From: an uncultured Gemmatimonadota bacterium
GTDB taxonomy: Bacteria > Gemmatimonadota > Gemmatimonadetes > Gemmatimonadales > GWC2-71-9
DNA length: 12,251 bases
Assembly: GCA_946887295.1 (NCBI GenBank)
Contig: CAMPKP010000107.1
Location: 1-12,251 of the forward strand
Reading direction: 5' to 3'
The notes beneath the pieces are model-generated. The model ran no database searches, was not told the DNA's origin, and worked only from the letters and a program-made list of their open reading frames with translations. Positions within the stretch are counted from its first letter, which is position 1, and the number at the start of each line of letters is the position of its first letter. This document shows positions 5,549 to 12,251 of this stretch, piece by piece. A program made the position numbers and the translations under genes.

Positions 5549-6856
5549 ATGATCCTCGCGTGGGGCTGGCTCGCCCTGGCTCTCGGATCGGCGCTCCTTC
5601 AGGATGATCGGGCGCGGCGCCGGGCGGCGGCCGGACTGGTGTGTCTGGGGCTCGGGCTCGCCGCCTGGCGGGTCAGCTCGACCGGTCCGGGCGGCCAGCT
5701 CGCTTCGCCCGATCGCTTCGATGAGGGGTTCCGGGTCGTGAACGCGGCGCTGCTCCTGCTCGGGCTCGGGCTGGTGATCTGGGCTGCCGCGTCCGGCGCC
5801 GGATCCGGCCGAGCCCGGGTCGCGGTGGTGCTCGCATCCGGGCTTGGCGCCGCCATGGTGGCCCGGCTGGCCACGGGATTCGTCCTCGCGGCAGGTCCGA
5901 TCCGGGCGGTGGCCTCTGCCGCTCTTCTGGGGCTGACCGCAACGGCTCTCGCGATGTGCGGACGAGCAATCGCGTCACTCGGCCCGGTTCAGGCACTCGG
6001 CCGGAGCTTGTTCCGGGAGCCACGGCAGTGGGTGCCGGTCGAGGGACCATCCCGCAGGCGAGCTGCGGGCGGCATGGTCGCGGGATCGGTCGCCGCGGCG
6101 CTGGGACCTCATGTCGGCTTCGTGTTCCTCGGTGTGATGGCGGCGGCGTGGAGCGCCTATTTCCTCTTCCATCCGCTCGGACGGCGCCCGCTGCCGGTGA
6201 GCCCGCTGCTCACCCTTCTGCTGGTCCCGACCTATTGGCTGCTCGCGACGATCGCGGGACCCGTAGGGCTGAGCCTCGACGCGCTTCCCACGGTCCCTCT
6301 GAGTCCCGCCGCGGAGTGGGTGGTCGCCGCGGCGCTCCTGCTGGTCGCCTGGGCCGTGGCCGGCCTGTGGCCGCTGCACCGCCAGCTGCCCGGCGCCCTG
6401 ACAGGTCCCGTCGGTGCGCTCCTGCTCGTCCGGATCGCGCTGGTGCTCGCGCCGGGAGGACTCGAGTCCTGGCGGGCGCTGGCGGTGCCGGCGCTCATCG
6501 CCGGCTTGTGGCACGCGGCCGCCCGCGGGCTGTGGCCGCTGGCCGCCGTGGCCTCGGCGTTTCTCGGCATTGTCGGGCTGACATCGGTCGGGATCGGCGG
6601 GGCCGGCTGGCTTCTGGGCGCCGCGCTGGCAGTGGAGATCGGCTCACTGGTGCGGTTGCGTGACGGACTCTCGCGGGTGGCGCAGGCGGGGGCATGGATC
6701 GCCGCGGTCTGGGGCGCACTGCTGGTGCTGGAAGGCGGGCTGCGTGGTGAGGTGGTCTACACGACGCTGGGGGCGGCAGGATTCGCGCTCATCGTCGTCT
6801 CGCGCGTTGATTCCTCCCCCGGGCGGGTCCATATTTGGCCGGACAAGGCGAGTTAA
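5549..6856 (+). CDS. Polytopic inner-membrane protein, 12-13 helices, function unknown
   Basis: A 435-residue, very hydrophobic protein rich in Leu, Ala, Gly and Val, with about 12-13 predicted membrane helices spread evenly from residue 2 to residue 425 and a short polar C-terminal tail. ATG 5549 is chosen because the first helix starts at once ([17 protein letters not shown]); upstream codons look non-coding, and no clear ribosome-binding site is seen. One stretch in the second half ([20 protein letters not shown]) recalls the P-[FL]-H-x-x-L-P-x-A pattern of the antiporter-like subunits of complex I (NuoL/M/N) and Mrp, and the later [19 protein letters not shown] piece sits where those proteins have K-R-L-L-A-Y-S-S. 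That likeness is weak and the key Lys residues are not evident, so only the membrane call is firm. It ends 40 bases before the superoxide dismutase start. Confidence 0.75.
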   Translation: MILAWGWLALALGSALLQDDRARRRAAAGLVCLGLGLAAWRVSSTGPGGQLASPDRFDEGFRVVNAALLLLGLGLVIWAAASGAGSGRARVAVVLASGLGAAMVARLATGFVLAAGPIRAVASAALLGLTATALAMCGRAIASLGPVQALGRSLFREPRQWVPVEGPSRRRAAGGMVAGSVAAALGPHVGFVFLGVMAAAWSAYFLFHPLGRRPLPVSPLLTLLLVPTYWLLATIAGPVGLSLDALPTVPLSPAAEWVVAAALLLVAWAVAGLWPLHRQLPGALTGPVGALLLVRIALVLAPGGLESWRALAVPALIAGLWHAAARGLWPLAAVASAFLGIVGLTSVGIGGAGWLLGAALAVEIGSLVRLRDGLSRVAQAGAWIAAVWGALLVLEGGLRGEVVYTTLGAAGFALIVVSRVDSSPGRVHIWPDKAS

Positions 6857-6885
6857 GTCATTCGGAGTATTGCAGCTTCCTACTC

Positions 6886-6890
6886 AGGAG
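6886..6890 (+). promoter_or_regulatory. Ribosome-binding site of the superoxide dismutase gene
   Basis: AGGAG six bases before ATG 6897 fixes the start and excludes the longer reading that continues upstream into the membrane-protein gene. Confidence 0.75.
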
Positions 6891-6896
6891 CCGGTC

Positions 6897-7514
6897 ATGG
6901 CATTCTCCCTTCCCCCTCTCCCTTACGACTACAAGGCTCTGGAGCCGTACATCGACGAGCAGACGATGCGGCTTCATCACGACAAGCACCACGGAGCCTA
7001 CGTCAACAATCTCAATGCCGCGCTGGAGCAGCATCCCGATCTGCAGAAGAAGTCCATCGAGGAGCTGCTGGCCAACCTGGAGTCCCTGCCCGAGGCGATT
7101 CGAACTCCGGTCCGCAACAACGGCGGCGGACACGCCAATCACACCGCCTTCTGGGAAATGATGGCTCCCGGTGGGGCGAAGTCGCCGGAGGGCGGGCTCG
7201 CCGCGGCGCTCACCAAGGCGTTCGGTGGCTTCGACCAGTTCAAGGAGCAGTTCGCCAAGGCGTGCATCGGACGATTCGGGAGCGGGTGGGGCTGGCTCAT
7301 CGTGGACAAGGGGGGCGCCCTCACGATCGACAGCACGCCCAACCAGGACACCCCGATCATGTCGGGGAGGGATCCGATCCTGGGCTGCGACGTGTGGGAG
7401 CATGCCTACTACCTCAAGTATCACAACCGGCGGCCGGATTACGTGGCGGCCTGGTGGAACCTGGTCAACTGGACCGACGTCGGGCAGCGCTACGACAAGG
7501 CGGTGAAGAAGTGA
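6897..7514 (+). CDS. sodA: Superoxide dismutase, Mn/Fe family (Mn-type features)
   Basis: A 205-residue enzyme that converts superoxide to hydrogen peroxide and oxygen. All four metal ligands are visible: His27 (in [11 protein letters not shown]), His82 (in [11 protein letters not shown]), Asp165 and His169 (in [13 protein letters not shown]). The second-sphere Gln150 in PNQDTP, together with Gly rather than Gln in the GGGHANH stretch, points to manganese preference, although cambialistic enzymes share these traits. There is no signal peptide, so it is cytoplasmic; the length is typical. The TGA stop overlaps the GTG start of the peroxiredoxin gene (GTGA), so product and peroxide-removing partner should be made together. 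It heads a six-gene run that ends in two histidine kinases and a response regulator. Confidence 0.95.
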   Translation: MAFSLPPLPYDYKALEPYIDEQTMRLHHDKHHGAYVNNLNAALEQHPDLQKKSIEELLANLESLPEAIRTPVRNNGGGHANHTAFWEMMAPGGAKSPEGGLAAALTKAFGGFDQFKEQFAKACIGRFGSGWGWLIVDKGGALTIDSTPNQDTPIMSGRDPILGCDVWEHAYYLKYHNRRPDYVAAWWNLVNWTDVGQRYDKAVKK

Positions 7515-7990
7515 CCGGGGCGGCCACGGCCGCCTCGCTGCCGGCGGTCGGCTCCGCCGCGCCGGACTTCACCCTGCCTTCCACCTCGGGAAGCGACGTC
7601 ACGCTGTCGAAGCTGCGGGGGAAGAACGTGCTGCTGGCGTTCTTCCCGCTGGCCTTCACCCGGGTCTGCACCGCCGAGCTGTGCTCCTTCACCGAAGACT
7701 ACGGCGCCTTCCGCGATGCCGACACCGAGGTGCTGCCGATCAGCGTGGACTCGGTCCCCACGCTGAAGGAGTTCAAGGCCAAGGAGCGGATCTCGGTGGA
7801 TCTGCTGAGCGACTTCAAGCGGGAGGTGAGTCGGCGCTACGGCACCCTGCTGGAGGATCGGTTCCATTCCGCCCGGGCGTACATCCTGATCGACCGGGAC
7901 GGCATCGTCCGCTGGACCTTCGCCGAGGAGACCTCGGGGAACCGCCGGGAGAACTCCGAGTTGCTCGAGCGGATTCGCGCACTCAGGTAG
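7511..7990 (+). CDS. Peroxiredoxin (AhpC/TSA family, AhpE/BCP-like)
   Basis: A 159-residue thiol peroxidase that reduces hydrogen peroxide and organic peroxides. The thioredoxin-fold core (residues about 10-155) carries the peroxidatic motif PLAFTRVC, with Cys53 as the reactive cysteine (P-x3-T-x2-C). Cys58, five residues later, matches the position of the resolving cysteine in BCP-type enzymes, while the PLAFT sequence is closer to AhpE. Arg123 or a neighbouring Arg in SARAYILID is probably the third member of the active site. No signal peptide is present, so it acts in the cytoplasm. The GTG start overlaps the sod stop in GTGA, which is the best reason for choosing it; an AAGG lies ten bases before. 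The natural job is removal of the peroxide that superoxide dismutase makes. Confidence 0.92.
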   Translation: MTGAATAASLPAVGSAAPDFTLPSTSGSDVTLSKLRGKNVLLAFFPLAFTRVCTAELCSFTEDYGAFRDADTEVLPISVDSVPTLKEFKAKERISVDLLSDFKREVSRRYGTLLEDRFHSARAYILIDRDGIVRWTFAEETSGNRRENSELLERIRALR

Positions 7991-8014
7991 CCCATCCCCT
8001 ACCCAGAGGTCCCG

Positions 8015-8515
8015 ATGCGTGGTCTCCTGTTCGCGGCGCTCTGCCTCGGCACCACCGCGGTAGCGTCCTGTCGAATCGAGGACCATACGCCGGCGGGCAC
8101 GCGTCGGGACGAGGACGCCGTCCAGGAGATCGTCGCTCGCTACGCTCGGCGCCTGAGCAACCGGGACTGGGACCGGGTCCGCGCGCTCTTCTGGCGCAAC
8201 GGCACCTACTCGGGGCCGATGATTCCGCGATCGGCAGGGAACGCCCTTCCGGTGGACTCCGCGCTTCACGTCATCGGTCGCCGCGTGGAGGGACCGGAGG
8301 CGGACGCGTTCCACGTGCGCGTGCTGCGCACCGACCTCCGGCAGGAGGGGGATCTCGCGGCCGTCTGGGTGACCCTCCGGCGCCGCGAGCCGCTGCCAGG
8401 CGCCGGCGCGTTCGAGCGGGACTGGGTCGAGCACATGGTGCTCCGGCGAATCGGCGCGAACTGGCGGATCCTCAGCGTGGCCGGCTCGTCGGTGCCGCGA
8501 GGAAGCCCTCCGTGA
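8015..8515 (+). CDS. NTF2/SnoaL-like (DUF4440-type) lipoprotein
   Basis: A 166-residue secreted protein. The signal peptide ends in a lipobox-like VASC with Cys19 as the probable lipid attachment site. Residues about 30-160 follow the NTF2-like cone fold: helices with AVQEIVARYARRLSNRDWDR, the short strand WRNGTYSG, and a final sheet FERDWVEHMVLRR followed by NWRILSV. This fold binds small ligands or serves as a scaffold; no catalytic residue can be named. ATG 8015 has GAGG five bases upstream. It lies 24 bases after the peroxiredoxin and its stop codon overlaps the GTG start of the soluble kinase (GTGA), so it is coupled to the sensor genes. A role as the ligand-binding envelope part of that sensory system is a guess. 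Confidence 0.75.
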   Translation: MRGLLFAALCLGTTAVASCRIEDHTPAGTRRDEDAVQEIVARYARRLSNRDWDRVRALFWRNGTYSGPMIPRSAGNALPVDSALHVIGRRVEGPEADAFHVRVLRTDLRQEGDLAAVWVTLRRREPLPGAGAFERDWVEHMVLRRIGANWRILSVAGSSVPRGSPP

Positions 8516-10011
8516 TCCCGGATGACCGCTCGGCCCTGGCGCTGGTGCGGTCGGTCGCGGAGCTGATCGGGGCCGGCATGGATGCCGAGCCCGCGCTGGT
8601 GGCCATCGCCGACACGCTCCGTCGTGGCCTCGGCGCCGAGCGGGTGCGGCTCTGGGTGCGGGCGACCGGCGCCACCTGGTTCGGTGTGGTCGGCTCGCCC
8701 GAGACGTCACGGCCCGAACGAGTGCCGTCGCTGGACGACGTCCCCGCCGATCCGCGGGACACCCGGATCGGACTGGAGCATGGGGGCGCACCCGTGGGGC
8801 TGCTGGAGGTGCGGGTGGAGAGCGACGACCGGGTGCAGGAGGCGCTCGCGGTCGTGGGTCAGATTCTCGCCCCCTACCTCGCGTCCCTCGAGCTGTCGGA
8901 GGACCTCGCGGGAGAAGTCGTCGCCCAGTCCCGGGAGATCGACGAGCAGCGCCGCTTCACCAGCCTCATCATCGACAGCCTCCCGGTGGGACTCTACGTG
9001 GTGGATCGCGAGTATCGCATCCAGGTGTGGAATCGAAAGCGCGAGACCGGCACCCAGGGCCTGCGACGCAACGACGTCGTCGGGCGTCCGGTGTTCGAGG
9101 TGCTCACCCGGCAGCCCGCGCGCCAGCTCCGTGAGGAGTTCGACCAGGTCTTCCAGACCGGCGAGATCCAGCAGAGCGAGCTGGAGGTGACGCTCGGCGA
9201 CGAGGTCCGCTATTTCCGGCTCAGCAAGATCCCGATGCGGCTGGATCGGGACGCCATCACTCACGTGATCACGATCGGCGAGGACGTCACCGATTCCCGG
9301 GCGGTGCAGGGCCGGGTCCTGCAGTCGGAGAAGCTGGCGGCGATCGGTCAGCTCGCCGCCGGCATCATGCACGAGATCAACAATCCCCTGGCCACGATCG
9401 GCGCCTGCGTCGCCGCGATCCAGGGCAAGCTCCAGGACCGGGAGACCGGCAGCGCCGCCCTCGGCGAGTATCTCGACATCATCGACCGGGAAGTGGAGCG
9501 CTGCAGCGCCATCGTGGACGGACTGCTCGACTTCAGCCGGCCCAAGGGCCAGGCCAAGGTGCCGCTGGCGGTCTCCGCGCTGGTGGACGAGACCCTGTTC
9601 CTTCTCAAGCACCACCAGCGCTTCAAGCGGATGAGCGTGGAGCGCGACCTGGCGCGGGACCTGCCCCGGATCCTGGGCAACAAGGAGCAGCTGATCCAGG
9701 CGCTCATGGCCCTCCTGCTCAACGCCGTGGACGCGATGGAGCAGACCGGCCGTCTCACGGTGCGCGCCGCCCGGGCCCAGCGGGGCGACGAGGTGGTGGT
9801 GGAGGTCGAGGACACCGGCGTCGGCATCCCGCGCGAGGACCAGTCCAAGATCTTCGAGCCCTTCTTCACCACCAAGCAGCCGGGCCGCGGCACCGGCCTC
9901 GGCCTCTCGATCTGCTACGGCATCGTGGAGGATCATCGGGGCCGCATCGAGGTGGACAGCCTGCCCGGACGAGGCGCGACGTTCCGGGTCTACCTCCCGG
10001 TGGCGCCATGA
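8512..10011 (+). CDS. Soluble sensor histidine kinase (GAF-like, PAS, HisKA, HATPase)
   Basis: A 499-residue kinase without membrane helices. Residues about 5-135 look like a GAF-type sensor, followed by a short coiled linker; residues about 147-262 are a PAS domain ([19 protein letters not shown]). The dimerisation/phospho-acceptor helix carries His287 ([11 protein letters not shown], the NtrB-like HEINNPL form). The ATP-binding domain shows the N box (Asn404 in LLLNAVDAM), the DTGVGI box (Asp434) and the GTGLGLS box (Gly460). HEINNPL kinases usually pair with NtrC-type regulators, yet here the stop codon overlaps the start of an OmpR-type regulator (ATGA). GTG 8512 is chosen because of its GTGA overlap with the lipoprotein stop and GAGGA eight bases upstream. 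The signal it senses is unknown; cytoplasmic redox state is a plausible guess given the neighbours. Confidence 0.9.
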   Translation: MIPDDRSALALVRSVAELIGAGMDAEPALVAIADTLRRGLGAERVRLWVRATGATWFGVVGSPETSRPERVPSLDDVPADPRDTRIGLEHGGAPVGLLEVRVESDDRVQEALAVVGQILAPYLASLELSEDLAGEVVAQSREIDEQRRFTSLIIDSLPVGLYVVDREYRIQVWNRKRETGTQGLRRNDVVGRPVFEVLTRQPARQLREEFDQVFQTGEIQQSELEVTLGDEVRYFRLSKIPMRLDRDAITHVITIGEDVTDSRAVQGRVLQSEKLAAIGQLAAGIMHEINNPLATIGACVAAIQGKLQDRETGSAALGEYLDIIDREVERCSAIVDGLLDFSRPKGQAKVPLAVSALVDETLFLLKHHQRFKRMSVERDLARDLPRILGNKEQLIQALMALLLNAVDAMEQTGRLTVRAARAQRGDEVVVEVEDTGVGIPREDQSKIFEPFFTTKQPGRGTGLGLSICYGIVEDHRGRIEVDSLPGRGATFRVYLPVAP

Positions 10012-10676
10012 AGATCCTGGTCGTCGAGGACGATCGTACGGTCGGCCAGTACGTGAAGCGCGGGCTCGAGGAGCAGCGCTATCAGGCGGATCTGGTCGAC
10101 GATGGCATGGAAGGGCTGCGTCTCGCCTCGGGGGGCAGGTACGACCTCATCGTGCTCGACCTGCGCCTGCCCGGCATGAACGGATTCGAGATGCTCCGCA
10201 CCCTGCGGGACCGGGGGACCACCACGCCGGTGCTGGTCCTCACCGCCCAGGACTCGGTGGACTTCAAGGTGCAGGCGCTGCGGGCCGGCGCCGACGACTA
10301 CGTGACCAAGCCGTTCGCCTTCGAGGAGCTGCTCGCGCGGGTGGAGGCGCTCGGCCGCCGGCCCAAGGAGATCCGCGATCCGGTTCTCCGGGTGGGCGAT
10401 CTCGAGCTCGAAACCGCCACCCGCGAGGTGCGGCGGGCGGGCGAGCGCATCGATCTGACGCCCAAGGAGTACACCGTACTCGAGTACCTGATGCGCCACG
10501 AGGGCCGGGTCATGTCCCGCACGCTCATCACCGAATACGCCTGGGACTATCACTTCGATCCGGGCACCAACATCGTGGACGTGGTGATCAACCGGCTCCG
10601 CAAGAAGGTGGATTCGGGGCACAGCCAGAAGCTGGTCCACACCGTGCGGGGCGTCGGCTACGTCGTGAAGGCGTGA
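10008..10676 (+). CDS. OmpR/PhoB-family response regulator
   Basis: A 222-residue transcription factor. The receiver domain (1-115) has a full active site: acidic pair Asp8-Asp9, phospho-acceptor Asp51 (VLDLRLPGMNG), Thr79 and Lys101 (TKPF). The winged-helix DNA-binding domain (about 125-222) shows the LTPKEYTVLEYLMRHEGRVM and INRLRKKVDSG segments and ends in VRGVGYVVKA, all typical of the family, closest in feel to CusR/MprA-like members. Its ATG overlaps the stop of the soluble kinase (ATGA), and one base separates its stop from the membrane kinase start. Both kinases are therefore co-translated with it. Its targets are not known; direct-repeat operators could not be picked out upstream of sod by eye. 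Confidence 0.95.
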   Translation: MKILVVEDDRTVGQYVKRGLEEQRYQADLVDDGMEGLRLASGGRYDLIVLDLRLPGMNGFEMLRTLRDRGTTTPVLVLTAQDSVDFKVQALRAGADDYVTKPFAFEELLARVEALGRRPKEIRDPVLRVGDLELETATREVRRAGERIDLTPKEYTVLEYLMRHEGRVMSRTLITEYAWDYHFDPGTNIVDVVINRLRKKVDSGHSQKLVHTVRGVGYVVKA

Positions 10677-10677
10677 C

Positions 10678-12171
10678 ATGGCCACCATTCGCCGTCGGCT
10701 CACCTTCTGGTACACCGTCGCCCTCGGGGTGACGGTGGTGGCCTTCGGCACGCTGCTCTATCTCGAGCGGCGCTCCTCGAGTCTGCGGGAGCTGGACCAG
10801 CGGCTTCTGCTCGAGGCCGACCTCGCCGAGCGATGGCTCCGCGAGTCCTACAACGTGCTGGGGCGGATCGTCACCACCGGCGGCGCGCGCCCCACGCTCG
10901 ATCCGGGCGTCAGCGCCTACCTCGAGGCCGTTCGCGACTACCTCGTCGTCACCGATACCTCCGGCGCGGTGCTGGCGCTCTCCGACGTGGCGCGCGAGCT
11001 GGGCGCGGGCCAGCTCCAGCGGCTGACCGGCGTGCTCGACTCGCTGCGGGTGGCCAAGCAGTCGGGGAACGTGAACCTCGGACCGCCGATCGGGACGGTC
11101 CGCTATCTCGCCATGCGGGTGGATCGGGCGGGCCCCGAGGTGGGCGGCATCCTGGTGGCGACGTCGCTGGGGCAGGTGGCCTTCGGGCCGTCGGCGCTGC
11201 TCCGGTCCATGCTGCTCATCGCGCCGATCATTCTCGCGGGTGCGGCGGTGGTCGGCTACTGGCTGGCCGGCACGAGTCTCCGGCCGGTCGAGGGCATCAT
11301 GGACGAGGTCGAGGCCATCAGCGACGGGCGAAGCCTCCACCGGCGGCTCGCGGTCCCGATCTCGGGTGACGAAATGGCCCGCCTCGCCCTCACGGTGAAC
11401 GGGATGCTGGCCCGGCTGGAGCAGAGCTTCGACAGCCTGCACCGCTTCACCGCCGACGCCAGCCACGAGATGAAGACTCCGCTGATGGTGCTGCGGGCGG
11501 GCGTCGAGCGCGCGCTGGTGCATCCGGGCGTGCCGGCCGAGATCCTTCAGTCCCTCGACGAGACGCTGGCGCAGATCAACCAGATGTCGGAGATGGTCGA
11601 GAACCTGCTGACGCTGGCCCGGGCCGACGAGGGCCGGGCCCCGCTGGCCGTGGAAGAGAGCGATCTCCGCGACATCCTGGGCGACGTCGCCGAGACGGCC
11701 GGGATGCTGGGCGAGAGCGCCGGCATCAGCGTCACCGGCGACATTCCTGCGGCGCCCCTGTCGATGGCGGTGGATCGTCACCGCATCCGGGAGATGCTGC
11801 TCAACCTGGTGACCAACGCGATCAAGTACACGCCCCAGGGTGGGACGGTCTCGCTCGGGCTCACGCAGGAGGACGGGTCGGTCGTATTCACGGTGGCGGA
11901 TACCGGCATCGGGATCGCTCCCGGTGATCTGCCTCACATCTTCGAGCGATTCTGGCGGGCCGACCCGGCCCGCTCCCGCACGGGGGATCGCCCGGGCACG
12001 GGGCTGGGCCTGGCGATCACCAAGTGGATCGCCGAGGCACACGGCGGCTCCATCACGGTGCAGAGCCGGCCGGGCCGGGGCTCGGTGTTCACCGTCCGGC
12101 TGCCCCGGGAGACGATTCAGTACGCCAGGGGGACCGCAGGCCGGGTGGACGAGGTCACCAGCCCTACCTGA
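10678..12171 (+). CDS. Membrane sensor histidine kinase (HAMP, HisKA, HATPase)
   Basis: A 497-residue kinase of the type that pairs with OmpR-family regulators (CusS/BaeS-like). The first membrane helix is at about 10-29, a periplasmic sensor region spans about 30-175, the second helix is at about 178-199, and a HAMP linker follows to about 255. The phospho-acceptor is His263 (ADASHEMKTPL). The ATP-binding domain has the N box (Asn380 in NLVTNAIKY), DTGIGI (Asp408), FERFWR and GTGLGLA (Gly440). The regulator stop is one base before the ATG, with AAGG six bases upstream of it, so this is the classical cognate partner of the regulator. The periplasmic domain has no recognisable family. The last codons are unusual in that the stop TGA is also the first three bases of a 28-bp tandem repeat. 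Confidence 0.93.
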   Translation: MATIRRRLTFWYTVALGVTVVAFGTLLYLERRSSSLRELDQRLLLEADLAERWLRESYNVLGRIVTTGGARPTLDPGVSAYLEAVRDYLVVTDTSGAVLALSDVARELGAGQLQRLTGVLDSLRVAKQSGNVNLGPPIGTVRYLAMRVDRAGPEVGGILVATSLGQVAFGPSALLRSMLLIAPIILAGAAVVGYWLAGTSLRPVEGIMDEVEAISDGRSLHRRLAVPISGDEMARLALTVNGMLARLEQSFDSLHRFTADASHEMKTPLMVLRAGVERALVHPGVPAEILQSLDETLAQINQMSEMVENLLTLARADEGRAPLAVEESDLRDILGDVAETAGMLGESAGISVTGDIPAAPLSMAVDRHRIREMLLNLVTNAIKYTPQGGTVSLGLTQEDGSVVFTVADTGIGIAPGDLPHIFERFWRADPARSRTGDRPGTGLGLAITKWIAEAHGGSITVQSRPGRGSVFTVRLPRETIQYARGTAGRVDEVTSPT

Positions 12172-12251
12172 GCGGCAGCACCCCTTCGCTGCTCCATGAG
12201 CGGCAGCACCCCTTCGCTGCTCCATGAGCGGCAGCACCCCTTCGCTGCTCC
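12169..12251 (+). repeat. Perfect 28-bp tandem repeat, 2.96 copies, running off the window
   Basis: The unit TGAGCGGCAGCACCCCTTCG plus CTGCTCCA is repeated head to tail without a mismatch: 12169-12196, 12197-12224 and 12225-12251 (one base short). The first three bases are the stop codon of the membrane kinase. Each unit can fold: GAGC and AGC on the left pair with GCT GCTC on the right, with a three-base bulge and an eight-base loop. There are no spacers, so it is not a CRISPR array. It may be a variable-number repeat acting as a terminator array, or an assembly artefact at a contig end. An ATG at 12195 opens a frame through the repeats, but 28 is not a multiple of three and the frame shifts with every copy. 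Confidence 0.85.

Noticed and set aside
8707..9936. A 409-codon open frame on the minus strand opposite the soluble kinase
   Set aside because: It is the antisense of a clear GAF-PAS-HisKA-HATPase gene and its His/Leu/Asp-rich composition is what the reverse of GC-biased codons gives; no motif or ribosome-binding site.
10588..12237. A 549-codon open frame on the minus strand opposite the membrane kinase
   Set aside because: Antisense shadow of a motif-complete kinase, rich in His, Arg, Gly and Asp, with no domain. Long shadows are common at this GC level.
12169..12251. CRISPR array
   Set aside because: The 28-bp units follow each other directly with no spacers, and there are no cas genes.
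12195..12251. Start of a new gene at ATG 12195
   Set aside because: It lies wholly within the 28-bp repeat, has no ribosome-binding site, and the repeat length would change frame in every copy.

Overview
The window is a gene-dense, GC-rich piece (roughly 70% GC by eye) of a bacterial chromosome. Strong G/C bias at third codon positions, many secreted lipoproteins, stand-alone receiver proteins and a plastocyanin-like protein fused to a beta-barrel suggest a free-living Gram-negative, possibly Gemmatimonadota or a relative. That assignment is inference; the window holds no rRNA, tRNA or marker gene that would settle it. Both ends are cut, and the right end stops inside a tandem repeat, as the end of an assembled metagenomic contig often does.

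Layout. (1) 1-292 (+): the C-terminal end of an unidentified membrane protein that appears frameshifted. (2) 353-1786 (+): two adjacent cupredoxin genes, one a periplasmic beta-barrel/cupredoxin fusion and the other a cupredoxin lipoprotein; both have an amicyanin-type copper site (His, then C-x2-H-x2-M). (3) 1799-3910 (-): small genes comprising a stand-alone receiver whose phospho-acceptor Asp is Asn, a lipoprotein, a 101-residue protein of unknown function, and a second stand-alone receiver with a missing switch Lys. The second receiver is preceded by a 27-codon leader ORF that has the only good ribosome-binding site and ends two bases before the receiver ATG. (4) 3911-4233: a 323-bp gene-free stretch with two strong inverted repeats just downstream of mreB. 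(5) 4234-5259 (-): a complete mreB without mreC/mreD next to it, divergent from (6) 5549-6856 (+), a 12-13 helix membrane protein. (7) 6897-12171 (+): a tightly packed run of six genes: Mn-type superoxide dismutase, a one-domain peroxiredoxin, an NTF2/SnoaL-like lipoprotein, a soluble GAF-PAS histidine kinase, an OmpR-family response regulator and a membrane HAMP histidine kinase. Four of the five junctions are overlaps or gaps of 24 bases or less (GTGA, 24 nt, GTGA, ATGA, 1 nt). (8) 12169-12251: almost three perfect copies of a 28-bp repeat that starts on the stop codon of the last kinase and runs off the window.

How the genes may work together. The sod-peroxiredoxin pair is a superoxide-to-peroxide-to-water detoxification pair. 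Its packing with a three-gene phosphorelay suggests one transcription unit for an envelope or redox stress response, in which two very different kinases could feed a single OmpR-type regulator. The two degenerate receivers on the opposite strand could be adaptors or phosphate-independent partners, but nothing in the sequence ties them to a particular kinase. No phage, transposon, CRISPR array or defence island is visible. The points most worth a second look are the two-kinase/one-regulator operon with antioxidant enzymes, the leader peptide with apparent translational coupling, the Asn pseudo-receiver, the barrel-cupredoxin fusion and the terminal 28-bp repeat.
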